DNA of 64,000 bases from Nonomuraea angiospora (GTDB lineage Bacteria > Actinomycetota > Actinomycetes > Streptosporangiales > Streptosporangiaceae), in assembly GCF_014873145.1 (NCBI RefSeq), contig NZ_JADBEK010000001.1, positions 4,774,001-4,838,000 of the forward strand, given 5' to 3'. A program made the position numbers and the translations under genes. The notes under the pieces are model-generated. The model saw nothing but the letters and a program-made list of their open reading frames with translations. It searched no databases and was not told where the DNA came from. Shown in pieces: positions 38,703-47,392 of the stretch; the stretch's first letter is position 1, and every line of letters begins with the position of its first letter.

Positions 38703-39752
38703 GTGCATACCTTTGCCGTGGCCAGGGCGGTGCATGGCATCGAGCCCCTGGTGGCCACGGAGATTCGACGTTCCCGGCTGGGCGTGGTGCGCGGGGTGCG
38801 CCATCGCGAGGTGTGGTTCGAGGCCGCGCCGGGGGCCGACCTGACGGGCCTGCGGACCGCGGACGACGTGCTGCTGGCCGCCGCCGTGGTGGACGGGATC
38901 GGCCACGGCCGCTCAGCGCTGCGCCGGCTGGCCCTCGCGGCCCGCTCCGTGGACCTGGGAGGGCTGACGGGCAGCGGGGTGGAGGTGTCGGCGTCGTTCG
39001 TCGGGCGGCGCAACTACACCCGGTTCGAGATCGAGGACGCGGTCGGGGCCGAGCTGGCGCGGCCGCTGCGGCTGCCGTACCACTCCAGGAGGGACGGGGC
39101 GCGGCCGCCGCGGGAGGCGATGTCGTGGCGGGTCACGATCGAAGGCGACCGGGCGCTCATCGCGCTGCGGCTGGCGGACCGGCCGCTGCACCGGCGGGCG
39201 TACAAGACGGACTCGATCCGGGGCACGCTGCACCCGCCGGTGGCCGCCGCCATGGCGGCGCTGGGCCGCCTCGGGGGCGCGGGGACGGTGCTCGACCCGT
39301 GCTGCGGCGCGGGCACGACGCTCATCGAGGCCCGCGCGCTGGCCCCGGGGGCGCGTCTCCTGGGCTTCGACCACGACCCGGCCGCACTCCGCGCGGCGAC
39401 CGCCAACGCACGGGCCGATACGCGGCAGGCCGGGGTCGGGGGCGGGGCGGCGTTCGGGTGGGGTGTGGCGGACGGCGGACGGATCCCTGTGGCCGGCGGA
39501 AGCGTGGACCGGGTGCTGGTGAACCCGCCCTGGGGGCGTCAGGTGCCGCCCCGCGGGCTGCTCGCGCGGGACCTCGGCCCGCTGTGGCGGGAGGTCCGGC
39601 GGGTGCTGGCCGGCGACGGGCTCGCCGTGGCGCTGGTGCACGACGGGATCCCGCGCGGGTTCGCGCTGGAGGAGGCGGTCCGGGTCAGCCTCTCGGGGCG
39701 GCATCCGGTGATCGCGGTCCTCAGGAAGGAGGGCGGCCCCGTCAGGAGGTGA
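38703..39752 (+). CDS. SAM-dependent methyltransferase, THUMP/TRM11-like (UPF0020)
   Basis: The C-terminal half of this 349-residue protein is a Rossmann methyltransferase: motif I VLDPCCGAGTTLIEA, acidic loop LLGFDHDPAALRAA, and catalytic motif IV LVNPPWG (NPPW, typical of N-methylation of a base). The N-terminal 150 residues (FAVARAVHGIEPLVATEIRR) resemble the THUMP-containing region of the tRNA guanine methyltransferases TRM11/TrmN. A tRNA guanine-N2 target is likely but not proven. The GTG at 38703 has GGAGAAGGAC upstream. The end overlaps the convergent hydrolase gene by 11 bp. Confidence 0.85.
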   Translation: MHTFAVARAVHGIEPLVATEIRRSRLGVVRGVRHREVWFEAAPGADLTGLRTADDVLLAAAVVDGIGHGRSALRRLALAARSVDLGGLTGSGVEVSASFVGRRNYTRFEIEDAVGAELARPLRLPYHSRRDGARPPREAMSWRVTIEGDRALIALRLADRPLHRRAYKTDSIRGTLHPPVAAAMAALGRLGGAGTVLDPCCGAGTTLIEARALAPGARLLGFDHDPAALRAATANARADTRQAGVGGGAAFGWGVADGGRIPVAGGSVDRVLVNPPWGRQVPPRGLLARDLGPLWREVRRVLAGDGLAVALVHDGIPRGFALEEAVRVSLSGRHPVIAVLRKEGGPVRR

Positions 39753-40623
39753 ACCCCCGCGGGCGGACCTGGGTCAGCTCGGCCGCGGACGGCGAGCCGA
39801 GCCAGTCCAGGATCAGCCGGTTGACCTCGGCCGGGCGCTCCAGGTGGAGGAAGTGCCCGGCGCCCGCCACCAGTTCGGCCCGCGACCCCGGGGGCAGGTG
39901 GCTCATCGCGTTCTTGGCCAGCTCGGCGCTCAGGCATCCGTCCTGGGCGCCGTGCAGGTAGAGGACGGGGGCGGTGATCCCGCCCTCCAGGGCCGGGTAG
40001 CGGCCGGACGGAGGCGTGGTGCCGAGCATGGCCCGGTAGTAGCCGAGGGCGGCGCTCAGGTTGGCGGGCTCGCCGATGCTGCGCCGTACGAACTCCAGGT
40101 CCTCGCGCGCGTCGTAGCCGGGCGACCACTCGTGCCAGAGGTTCTCGAGGAAGCCGGGGCTCGCGGCGGCCGCCTCGCCCACTGCCGTCTGGAAGAGGAA
40201 GACGTAGAAGGACCGCTTGAGATGCTCGTACTCCAGGAACCCGGCGCCGAGCGAGCCGGGCGGCGGCACCGCGAGCGTGACGGCGCGCCGGAAACGTCCT
40301 GCCAGGTGGTACGTGGGGAAGGCGCCCCAGTCGTGACCGATGACGACCGCGTCCTCGTCGCCCCCGAGTTCCTCGTGCAGCGCGCGGACGTCGGCGACCA
40401 GCGCGGCGTCCTCGTACGCGCCGTCGGCGGGCACCTCGGTGGGCGCGTATCCCCGCATGAACGGCGCGACCGCGCGGTAGCCGCGCTGGGCCAGCGCGGG
40501 CATCAGGTGCCGCCAGGTGTGCGCGGAGTCGGGGAAGCCGTGCAGGCACAGCGCCAGCGGCCCCTCACCCAACGACAGATACGCGAACTCCACTCCGTTG
40601 GCGTGGATAGTCCTGATCTCCAT
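39742..40623 (-). CDS. Alpha/beta hydrolase, epoxide hydrolase-like
   Basis: This protein of about 293 residues has HGFPDSAHTWR (oxyanion region), nucleophile Asp in IGHDWGAF, and catalytic His in GAGHFLHLERP. HGFP with GHDWG is the epoxide hydrolase/dehalogenase pattern; haloalkane dehalogenase activity cannot be excluded. It lies between the two P450 genes on the same strand, so it may open an epoxide made by one of them. The ATG at 40623 lies 8 nt after TAGGTT, likely leaderless; an in-frame ATG at 40641 lies upstream of that box. Confidence 0.85.
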   Translation of the reverse strand: MEIRTIHANGVEFAYLSLGEGPLALCLHGFPDSAHTWRHLMPALAQRGYRAVAPFMRGYAPTEVPADGAYEDAALVADVRALHEELGGDEDAVVIGHDWGAFPTYHLAGRFRRAVTLAVPPPGSLGAGFLEYEHLKRSFYVFLFQTAVGEAAAASPGFLENLWHEWSPGYDAREDLEFVRRSIGEPANLSAALGYYRAMLGTTPPSGRYPALEGGITAPVLYLHGAQDGCLSAELAKNAMSHLPPGSRAELVAGAGHFLHLERPAEVNRLILDWLGSPSAAELTQVRPRGFTS

Positions 40624-40680
40624 GACTGCGAAACCTAGCATTCGGCCCGCCTCAGGAGTACCACTACTCCCAGGGACCGG

Positions 40681-41934
40681 TCAGAAGGTGTAGCTCATGT
40701 GCTTGATGCCGTTGATGAAGTTGGACAGCAGGTGGTCGGGCTCGCCCACGGCCCTGATGTGCGGCATCCGGGTGAACAGCTCGCGGAACATCACGGTCAT
40801 CTCCCTGCGCGCCAGGTGCGCGCCCAGGCAGTAGTGCGGCCCGGGCCCGCCGAAGCCGACGTGCGGGTTGGGGTCGCGGGTGATGTCGAAGGTGTCGGGG
40901 TCGGCGAAGACGGCCTCGTCGCGGTTGGCGGAGTTGTAGAAGAGCAGCACCTTGTCGCCCTTCTTGTACCGCATGCCGTTCATCTCGTGGTCGCGCGTCA
41001 GCGTGCGGCGGAACTGGATCACCGGCGTGGCGTAGCGGATGATCTCGTCGCACGCGGTGACGATGTGGCCGTCGAAGTTGTTGAGCAGGATCGCGCGCTG
41101 GTCGGGGTGCTCGGTGAAGAGCTTGAGGCCGTGCGCGATGGCGTTGCGGGTGGTCTCGCTGCCCGCCACCACGAGCAGGATGAAGAACGACCCGAGCTGC
41201 TGCGGGCTGAGCCGCTCCTCGCCGTTGACCAGCAGGCTGACCAGGTCGCCCGTGGGGCGCTTGCGCCGCTCGTCGCCCAGGCGGGCGGCCAGCCGGTTGA
41301 GGGAGTAGCCGGCGCGCAGCAGCTTGGCCAGGCCCTTGGCGACGTTGCGGCGGGTGAGGTCGGTGCCGACGCCGGTGTATTCGGGGTCGGCGTTGCCGAG
41401 GATGACGTTGGTCTGCTGCAGCACCATGTCATGGAACTCGGCCGGGATCCCCATCATGTCGCAGATGACGCGTACGGGGAGCTTGGCGGCCACCTGCGCG
41501 ACGAAGTCGCCCGGGCCCTGCTCGATCGCCTCGCCCACGATCTCGGCGGCGGCCGTGGCGAGGTCCTCCTCCATCTTCGCCAGGATGCGCGGCGTGAACG
41601 CCCTGGAGACGACCCGCCGTAACTGCGCGTGCTTGGGGTCGTCCATGTTGATCATGGAGCCGAAGTACACGCTCAGCCAGCGGGGCATGTCGGGGATGCT
41701 GTTGGAGCAGGGCTCGCTGCTGAACACGGCCGCGTTCCTGCTGGCCTCGGTCACGTCGGCGTGGCGCACCAGGGCGTAGAAGCCGGGGCCGCCGCCGATG
41801 AAGGGCAGGATCTGCTCCCGCATGAAGACCGGGCGGTCGATCTGTCTGAGCCTGCGGAAGGCCTCGTTACGCTCGGACTGCGGCAGGCCCCAGAACGGGA
41901 TCTGCGACAGGTCCGGGTCAGCGGACAGTGTCAT
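40681..41934 (-). CDS. Cytochrome P450, paralogue of the gene at 37256
   Basis: This 417-residue P450 has the I-helix block LLVVAGSETTRNAI and the heme loop HVGFGGPGPHYCLGAHLARRE. The tail NFINGIKHMSYTF matches its paralogue, and identity is high throughout (for example INMDDPKHAQLRRVVSRAFT against INMDDPRHARLRRIVSRAFT). The two probably arose by duplication and took different substrates. ATG at 41934 with AGAAGG ten bases upstream. The 19-bp promoter motif is shared with the paralogue. No ferredoxin or reductase gene is in the window. Confidence 0.92.
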   Translation of the reverse strand: MTLSADPDLSQIPFWGLPQSERNEAFRRLRQIDRPVFMREQILPFIGGGPGFYALVRHADVTEASRNAAVFSSEPCSNSIPDMPRWLSVYFGSMINMDDPKHAQLRRVVSRAFTPRILAKMEEDLATAAAEIVGEAIEQGPGDFVAQVAAKLPVRVICDMMGIPAEFHDMVLQQTNVILGNADPEYTGVGTDLTRRNVAKGLAKLLRAGYSLNRLAARLGDERRKRPTGDLVSLLVNGEERLSPQQLGSFFILLVVAGSETTRNAIAHGLKLFTEHPDQRAILLNNFDGHIVTACDEIIRYATPVIQFRRTLTRDHEMNGMRYKKGDKVLLFYNSANRDEAVFADPDTFDITRDPNPHVGFGGPGPHYCLGAHLARREMTVMFRELFTRMPHIRAVGEPDHLLSNFINGIKHMSYTF

Positions 41935-41952
41935 ATCACACAAGCCTTCTGC

Positions 41953-41971
41953 AAGTACCCACTTACGTCAA
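41953..41971. promoter_or_regulatory. 19-bp motif shared by both P450 promoters, copy 2
   Basis: AAGTACCCACTTACGTCAA, one base different from copy 1 at 38515-38533, lies 19 nt before the P450 start. It is also only 8 bp from the end of the GMC oxidoreductase gene. Confidence 0.65.
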
Positions 41972-41978
41972 GGGGCGC

Positions 41979-43523
41979 TCACCGGTGCTTCCCGATCAGA
42001 TCGGCTGCCTTTTCGCCGATCATGATAGCCGGGGCATGGGTGTGACCGCGGATCAACGTCGGCATCACCGACACGTCGGCGACCCTGAGCCCCTCGACTC
42101 CGCGTACGCGCAGGGAGGGGTCGACCACGGAGGCGTCGTCCGTCCCCATGCGGCAGGTGCCGACCGGGTGGTAGAGCGTCTCGCCGCGCTCGCGCACCCA
42201 CCGCGCGAGCTCCTCGTCGCTCTCCGGCCCCCAGTACGGCGCCATCGGCCCGCCCGCCCACGGCTTCATCGCGGCCGTGGCGAAGACCTGCTTGGCCGTC
42301 TTCAGCCCTGCGACCAGGCGTTTGACGTCGGCCTCCGCGCTCAGGTAGGCGGGGTCGATGACCACGTCCCGGCCGTTGAGCCCGACCCTGCCGCGGCTCT
42401 CCGGCTGCAGCAGCACGACCCCGACGGTGAGCCCGTGGCCGGTCGGCGGGGTGAGGCCGTGGTCGACGAACGGCCCGGGCGCGAAGATCAGCTCGATGTC
42501 GGGAGCGGGCTCCTCGGCCGAGGTCCTGATGAACGCGACCGCCTCGCCCACGTTCGTGGTGAGCATGCCGGAGCGCAGCACAATGTAACGCAGCAGGTTG
42601 CTGATCGACTCCGCCTTGGTCAGCGTCACCGGCTGCTTGCACTCGACGAACACGCCGCTCGAAAGGTGGTCCTGGAGATTCTTGCCGACCTCGGGCAGTT
42701 CGCGCACGACCGTGACCCCGGCGTCGCGCAGTTCGTCGGGGGCGCCCACGCCGGAGCGCATCAGCAGGTACGGGGACCCGATCGCGCCCGCGGACAGGAT
42801 GACCTCGCCCTTGGCCCTGACCTGGGCCCCGCCACCGTACTCGATGCCGATCGCGCGCCGGCCCTCGAACACCACCCGGTCCACGGTGGCCCCGGTGACC
42901 ACGTGGAGGTTGGGCCGGCCCTTGGCCGGGCGCAGGTAGGCGTCGGCCGAGCTCCACCTTCGGCCCCGGTTCTGGGTGACCGGGGTGGGGCAGTAGCCCT
43001 CGTTGGAGGGGCCGTTCAGCTCGCTGAGCCGGGTGAGCCCGAGCTCCTCGCACGCCTGGAGGAAGGCGGCGGTGGTGACGTTGGGGCTGCGCAGCTCGGA
43101 GATGTAGAGGGGCCCGGAGGTGCCGTAGACGCCGCCCTCGTTGCTGCCGAGGCGGTGCTCGGCCCTGGTGAAGTACGGCAGGACCTCGCGGTACGACCAG
43201 CCGGGGACGCCCCACTGGTCGTAGTCGCGCTCGCAGCCGCGCACCCACATCTGGGCGTTGAGCGAGGACGAGCCGCCGATCACGCGGCCCCGGGGCCAGT
43301 AGAGCTCGCGGCCCGACATCTCGCCCTGCTTGGCCGTGGTGTAGTTCCAGTCGTAGTCGGTCTTGAACAGCTTGGCGAAGCCCGCGGGCATGCGGATCTC
43401 CAGCTTGTCGTCCTGGCCGCCCGCCTCGACCAGCGCGACCGTCACGCCGGGATCGGCCGAGAGCCTGTTGGCCAGCACGCACCCGGCGGATCCCGCCCCG
43501 ACGATCACGTAGTCGTACTCCAT
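41979..43523 (-). CDS. GMC-family FAD-dependent alcohol oxidoreductase
   Basis: This 514-residue glucose-methanol-choline oxidoreductase has the FAD-binding fold DYVIVGAGSAGCVLANRL at the N-terminus, PRGRVIGGSSSLNAQMWVRG (GMC signature 1), GAIGSPYLLMRSGVG (signature 2) and LYHPVGTCRMGTDD with the active-site His. It is choline dehydrogenase-like in pattern. In this setting it may oxidise an alcohol made by a neighbouring P450. ATG at 43523 after GGAGG (minus strand of the CTCC at 43527). It is upstream of the second P450 on the same strand. Confidence 0.9.
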   Translation of the reverse strand: MEYDYVIVGAGSAGCVLANRLSADPGVTVALVEAGGQDDKLEIRMPAGFAKLFKTDYDWNYTTAKQGEMSGRELYWPRGRVIGGSSSLNAQMWVRGCERDYDQWGVPGWSYREVLPYFTRAEHRLGSNEGGVYGTSGPLYISELRSPNVTTAAFLQACEELGLTRLSELNGPSNEGYCPTPVTQNRGRRWSSADAYLRPAKGRPNLHVVTGATVDRVVFEGRRAIGIEYGGGAQVRAKGEVILSAGAIGSPYLLMRSGVGAPDELRDAGVTVVRELPEVGKNLQDHLSSGVFVECKQPVTLTKAESISNLLRYIVLRSGMLTTNVGEAVAFIRTSAEEPAPDIELIFAPGPFVDHGLTPPTGHGLTVGVVLLQPESRGRVGLNGRDVVIDPAYLSAEADVKRLVAGLKTAKQVFATAAMKPWAGGPMAPYWGPESDEELARWVRERGETLYHPVGTCRMGTDDASVVDPSLRVRGVEGLRVADVSVMPTLIRGHTHAPAIMIGEKAADLIGKHR

Positions 43524-43532
43524 GACTCCTCC

Positions 43533-43548
43533 AAGTAACTTGGTACTT
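43533..43548. promoter_or_regulatory. Inverted repeat before the GMC oxidoreductase gene
   Basis: AAGTA-ACTTGG-TACTT has perfect 5-bp arms. The half-site AAGTA recurs in the P450 promoter motifs, so a common regulator is possible. Confidence 0.5.
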
Positions 43549-43597
43549 GCTTACTCCAGGCGGGGGCACACGTCCATATGGAGTTGTGACCTGGGTT

Positions 43598-43611
43598 ACC
43601 TACCAGTCGGT
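43598..43611. promoter_or_regulatory. TetR-type operator-like site before the acyl-CoA ligase gene
   Basis: ACCTACCAGTCGGT is an imperfect palindrome (10 of 14 positions symmetric) of the ACC-N-AC..GT-N-GGT type seen in TetR-family operators of lipid genes. Confidence 0.45.
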
Positions 43612-43664
43612 ATGCCGTCCTGCGAGGATGGCGCGCAAGCCCCGGCTTTGAGGAGGAAGGCGTC

Positions 43665-45200
43665 ATGCTCAACCTGTCGACCGTCCTGGAGGACAGCGCC
43701 AGGAACACCCCTGACGGCACCGCCATCGTCTTCGGCGACATGCGGCTGCCGTACTCCATGATCGACACCGTCGCCAACCAGGTCGCGAACCTCCTGGTCG
43801 CCCGAGGGGTCGGCAAGGGGGACAAGGTGGCGCTGGCGTGCCCCAACCTGCCGTACTTCCCGTTCGTCTACTTCGGCATCCTGAAGGTCGGCGCCACGGT
43901 GGTGCCGCTCAACGTGCTGCTGCAGTCGCGGGAGATCACCTACCATCTCGGCGACAGCGACGCCAAGGCCTTCTTCTGCTTCGAGGGCACCGCCGAGCTG
44001 CCGCTGGGCGAGCGCGGCAAGGCGGGCTTCGAGGCCGCGGAGGGCTGCGAGCACTTCTTCGTGCTGCCCGCGACCCCGCTGGCGACCGAGTCCGAGCACG
44101 GCGAGTCGATCTGGGCGGCGCTGGGCGGCATGGCGGGCGAGTTCGAGACCGTGCAGACGGCGCCGGACGACACCGCCGTGATCCTCTACACCTCGGGCAC
44201 CACGGGCCAGCCCAAGGGCGCCGAGCTCAGCCACCAGAACATGCTGCTCAACGCCATGGTCTCCGACAAGATGTTCCCCCGCTCGGACGAGCACGACACG
44301 TACCTGGCGGTCCTGCCGCTGTTCCACTCCTTCGGCCAGACCGTGGTCATGAACACCGGCTTCCTGCGCGGCGCCACCGTCGTGCTGCTGCCGCGCTTCG
44401 ACCCCGGCGACGCGCTCGCGCTCATGGCCAAGGAGGGCGTCACGTTCTTCGCCGGGGTGCCGACGATGTACTGGGGCATGCTCACCAAGATCCACGCGGA
44501 CGGCGTGGAGGTGCCCCGCTCCCTGCGCGTCGCCGTCGCGGGCGGCGCGTCCTCGCCGGTGGAGGTGCTCAAGGACTTCGAGCGCACCTTCGGCATCGGC
44601 ATCCTGGAGGGGTACGGCCTGTCGGAGACCTCGCCGGTGGCCAGCTTCAACCAGCTCGGCCGCCCCACCAAGCCCGGCACCATCGGCACCCCGATCTGGG
44701 GCGTGGAGATGAAGCTGGTCGATGGCGACTGGAAGACCATCGAGGGCGAGGGCCCCGGCGAGATCGCCGTCCGCGGCCACAACGTCATGAAGGGCTACTA
44801 CGGCCGCCCGGAGGCGACGGCCGAGGTGATGAACGACGGCTGGTTCCGCACGGGCGACATCGCGACCCGTGACGCGGACGGCTACTATTCCATCATCGAC
44901 CGAGCCAAGGACATGATCATCCGGGGCGGCTTCAACGTCTATCCGCGGGAGCTCGAAGAGGTCCTGATGACCCACGAGGCCGTGTCGCTGGCCGCCGTGG
45001 TGGGGGTCGCGCACGAGTCCCACGGCGAGGAGATCAAGGCGTACGTCATCCCCGCGCCGGGCTCGACGATCACCGAGGACGAGCTGATCGCCTGGGCCAA
45101 GGACAACATGGCGGCCTACAAGTACCCCCGGATCGTCGAGTTCCGCGACTCCCTGCCGATGACGGCCACGGGCAAGATCCTCAAGCGCGAGCTGCGGTAA
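43665..45200 (+). CDS. Long-chain acyl-CoA ligase (ANL superfamily)
   Basis: This 511-residue adenylating enzyme activates a carboxylic acid to its CoA thioester. Motifs: P-loop YTSGTTGQPKGAELSH (A3), EGYGLSET (A5), GWFRTGDIATRDADGYYSIIDR (A7/A8), IIRGGFNVYPRELEE, and C-terminal TATGKILKRELR with the catalytic Lys. The substrate is probably a fatty acid or an oxidised hydrophobic acid. The start follows GAGGAGGAAGG. It is divergent from the GMC oxidoreductase and may use the product of the P450/GMC steps. A strong terminator follows. Confidence 0.92.
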   Translation: MLNLSTVLEDSARNTPDGTAIVFGDMRLPYSMIDTVANQVANLLVARGVGKGDKVALACPNLPYFPFVYFGILKVGATVVPLNVLLQSREITYHLGDSDAKAFFCFEGTAELPLGERGKAGFEAAEGCEHFFVLPATPLATESEHGESIWAALGGMAGEFETVQTAPDDTAVILYTSGTTGQPKGAELSHQNMLLNAMVSDKMFPRSDEHDTYLAVLPLFHSFGQTVVMNTGFLRGATVVLLPRFDPGDALALMAKEGVTFFAGVPTMYWGMLTKIHADGVEVPRSLRVAVAGGASSPVEVLKDFERTFGIGILEGYGLSETSPVASFNQLGRPTKPGTIGTPIWGVEMKLVDGDWKTIEGEGPGEIAVRGHNVMKGYYGRPEATAEVMNDGWFRTGDIATRDADGYYSIIDRAKDMIIRGGFNVYPRELEEVLMTHEAVSLAAVVGVAHESHGEEIKAYVIPAPGSTITEDELIAWAKDNMAAYKYPRIVEFRDSLPMTATGKILKRELR

Positions 45201-45220
45201 CCGGTCGACTCCTTTCCCTC

Positions 45221-45254
45221 AAGGCGCGGGCACTCTGCCCGCGCCTTTGTCTTT
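45221..45254. terminator. Intrinsic terminator after the acyl-CoA ligase gene
   Basis: AAGGCGCGGGCA (45221-45232) pairs with TGCCCGCGCCTT (45236-45247) as a 12-bp stem with loop CTC, then TTTGTCTTT-like T-rich sequence up to 45254. The next gene's ribosome site lies at once after it. Confidence 0.9.
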
Positions 45255-45265
45255 GCGGAGGTCTC

Positions 45266-45814
45266 GTGGCGGACGGATACGTCGTCATCACCGGAGGGCC
45301 GGGCGCCGGGAAGAGCACCCTGGCCGAGCACCTCGCCTCGCTGGGGTTCCGGCTGCAGCCGGAGGCCGGGCGGGCGATCATCCGGGACCAGGTGGCGATC
45401 TCGGGGCCGGCGCTGCCGTGGCTGGACCCGGGGCTGTTCGCCGAGCTGATGCTGTCGTGGGACCTGCGGTCCTACCACGCCGCCTCGGGGGCGGGGCCCG
45501 TGGTCTTCGATCGGGGACTGGTCGACACGATCGGATATCTGCGCATGCTGGGGCGTACGGTGCCGCCGCACCTGCACAACGCGGCGCGGGCGTACCGCTA
45601 TCACCGGCGCGTGTTCGCCGCGCCGCCGTGGCCGGAGATCTACGAGCACGACAGCGAGCGGAGGCAGAGCCTCGGGGAGGCCGAGCGGACGTACGACGCG
45701 GTCGTGCGGGCCTACGCGGACTACGGCTATTCGGTGGTCACGCTGCCCCGGGCACCGGTCGAGGAGCGGGCCGCGTTCCTCATCCGCGCGGCCGGCTGGC
45801 CGGCACGTACCTGA
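45266..45814 (+). CDS. Small AAA-type ATPase/kinase-like NTPase
   Basis: This 182-residue P-loop protein has Walker A ITGGPGAGKSTLAEHL (residues about 8-23), a Walker B-like stretch PVVFDRGLVDTIGYL, and a C-terminal LPRAPVEERAAFLI. The arrangement fits the AAA_28/predicted ATPase group, similar to small-molecule kinases. Substrate unknown. The GTG start has GGAGG close upstream. The last 35 bp overlap the convergent SnoaL-like gene. Confidence 0.8.
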   Translation: MADGYVVITGGPGAGKSTLAEHLASLGFRLQPEAGRAIIRDQVAISGPALPWLDPGLFAELMLSWDLRSYHAASGAGPVVFDRGLVDTIGYLRMLGRTVPPHLHNAARAYRYHRRVFAAPPWPEIYEHDSERRQSLGEAERTYDAVVRAYADYGYSVVTLPRAPVEERAAFLIRAAGWPART

Positions 45815-46208
45815 ACGACACCGCCTCCATCAGCGGCCGGCGCCGGGTGTTGTGGAAGGACGCGATGCGCCACCTGCCGTCGGCCTCGCGGACCAGCGTG
45901 TACGTCTGCACCTTGGTCAGCTTGGCGGGGCGCTTCCTGGCCACGTCTCCCCTGCCGGTGACCACGGCGGCACCGGGGCCGTAGAAGCGCACCTCCGTGA
46001 TCTCGTTGAACATCTGCGTGCCCTTGAGCACCCTGTCGAAGAGGGCCTGGTGCCCGGCGGCCACGTCGTCACGGCCGTGGTAGACGGTGCCGACGAAGGT
46101 GGTGTAGCTGGCGTCCTGCGTGAAGCAGGCCCCGTAGGCGACGCCGTCGCCGCGGTTCCAGGCGTCCTCCAGCTCGGCGAACAGGCTCTGGATCTCGCTG
46201 GTGATCAT
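45780..46208 (-). CDS. SnoaL/NTF2-like protein, SgcJ/EcaC family
   Basis: This 142-residue cone-fold protein has EIQSLFAELEDAWNRGDGVA at the N-terminus, then YGACFTQDASYTTFVGTVYH and the C-terminal VREADGRWRIASFHNTRR. The pattern is that of the SgcJ/EcaC oxidoreductase-annotated family, whose real chemistry is mostly unknown. ATG at 46208 follows GAGGGAGCGG; an ATG at 46256 has none and lies in the operator region. Divergent from a MarR gene that probably controls it. Confidence 0.82.
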   Translation of the reverse strand: MITSEIQSLFAELEDAWNRGDGVAYGACFTQDASYTTFVGTVYHGRDDVAAGHQALFDRVLKGTQMFNEITEVRFYGPGAAVVTGRGDVARKRPAKLTKVQTYTLVREADGRWRIASFHNTRRRPLMEAVSFRYVPASRPRG

Positions 46209-46220
46209 TTCCGCTCCCTC

Positions 46221-46266
46221 TGATATTATTTGCATTAGGTAAGTCTCTGCTCTCATGCAGATATCA
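46221..46266. promoter_or_regulatory. Interrupted inverted repeat between SnoaL-like and marR genes
   Basis: TGATAT (46221) and TGCAT (46231) mirror ATGCA (46255) and ATATCA (46261-46266). This AT-rich stretch in a divergent spacer is a good candidate operator for the MarR protein. Confidence 0.55.
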
Positions 46267-46281
46267 ACTTAAGGAAGAGGA

Positions 46282-46734
46282 GTGGGCTTGTCAACCGATC
46301 CGAGCGCCGTCTTCCGGCGCTACCTGAGCGCGATCGTGCTCAACAGCCTGGCCGCCGCCGAGGCCGCCGGACTCAACGCCACCGACTACTACGCGCTCAA
46401 CCTGCTCGACCTCACCGGCCCGCTCACCTCCGGCGAGCTGGCCGCCCAGACGGGGCTGACCACCGGCGCCACGACGCGGCTCATCGACCGCCTGGAGCAG
46501 GGCGGGTACGCACGCCGCGCGCCGGACCCCAACGACCGGCGCAAGGTGATGGTCGAGTCGGCCGGCCGGCCGGAGCGGCTCGACGAGGTGCTGGCGGGGA
46601 CCAGGGCCCGGCTGGCCGAACTGCTGCAGGGCTATCCGGAGGCGGAGCGGGCCACGTTGTTCGACTACTTCGAGCGGGCGGCGACGGCCTACCGGTCGGC
46701 CACCGACGAGCTCATCGCGAGGCGGAACGCATGA
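46282..46734 (+). CDS. MarR-family transcriptional regulator
   Basis: This 150-residue winged-helix protein shows the recognition region LTSGELAAQTGLTTGATTRLIDRLEQGGYARRAPDPNDRRKV, with the usual DR-RK wing. Helices at both ends form the dimer interface. GTG at 46282 after AAGGAAGAGGA; a TTG six bases on is possible. It probably represses the divergent SnoaL-like gene in response to a small ligand. The stop overlaps the HAD gene start (ATGA). Confidence 0.88.
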   Translation: MGLSTDPSAVFRRYLSAIVLNSLAAAEAAGLNATDYYALNLLDLTGPLTSGELAAQTGLTTGATTRLIDRLEQGGYARRAPDPNDRRKVMVESAGRPERLDEVLAGTRARLAELLQGYPEAERATLFDYFERAATAYRSATDELIARRNA

Positions 46735-47378
46735 CGCGCCCCCTGGCCCTCTTCGACCTGGACAACACGCTGGTCGACCGGCTGGCCGCCTTCGAGCTGT
46801 GGGCCGCCGAGTTCGCCGCCGAGCGGGGGCTCGGCGAGGGGGCGGGGGCGTGGATGGTGGCGGCGGACGCGGACGGGTCCCTGCCCATGGACGCGTTCTT
46901 CCGGCTGGTACGCGAGCGGTTCGGGCTGGCCGAGCCGGCCGACGAGCTGTGGGCGGCGTACCGGGCCCGGCTGCCGCACCTGGTCCGCTGCCCCGGCGAG
47001 GTGCTCGACGGGCTCGACCGGCTGCGGGCGGCCGGATGGGCGGTGGGCATCGTGACGAACGGGATGGCCGACAACCAGACCGGCAAGATCGAGCGTACGG
47101 GGCTCGCGACCCGCGTGGACGGCTGGGCGATCTCCGGGGCGGAGGGCGTGCGGAAGCCCGACGTACGGCTGTTCGAGATCGCGGCCCGGAGGTGCGGCGC
47201 GTCGCTGGGGCCCCTCGGCTGGGTCATCGGCGACGACCCCGACAAGGACGTCGCGGGCGGCCGCCGGGCGGGGCTGCGGACGATCTGGATCGACCGGGGA
47301 GTCACCGGCGGGGTCGTGGCCGATCACACGGTGACCGACGCGCTCTCCGCCATCGAGCTGCTTATCCGGCTGAACTGA
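46731..47378 (+). CDS. HAD-family hydrolase
   Basis: This 215-residue haloacid dehalogenase-like phosphatase has motif I LFDLDNTLVD (two Asp), motif II GIVTNG, motif III with Lys in GVRKPD, and motif IV WVIGDDPDKDVAG. The helical C1 cap fits phosphoglycolate phosphatase-like members. Substrate unknown. It is coupled to the MarR gene by an ATGA overlap, so the two share a transcript. Confidence 0.88.
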   Translation: MTRPLALFDLDNTLVDRLAAFELWAAEFAAERGLGEGAGAWMVAADADGSLPMDAFFRLVRERFGLAEPADELWAAYRARLPHLVRCPGEVLDGLDRLRAAGWAVGIVTNGMADNQTGKIERTGLATRVDGWAISGAEGVRKPDVRLFEIAARRCGASLGPLGWVIGDDPDKDVAGGRRAGLRTIWIDRGVTGGVVADHTVTDALSAIELLIRLN

Positions 47379-47392
47379 ACCGCCCGGATCGG

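Noticed and set aside
37256..45200. Secondary metabolite biosynthetic cluster
   Set aside because: P450s, an oxidoreductase and a ligase are present, but no polyketide, peptide or terpene synthase, so a catabolic or lipid-modifying role is more likely.
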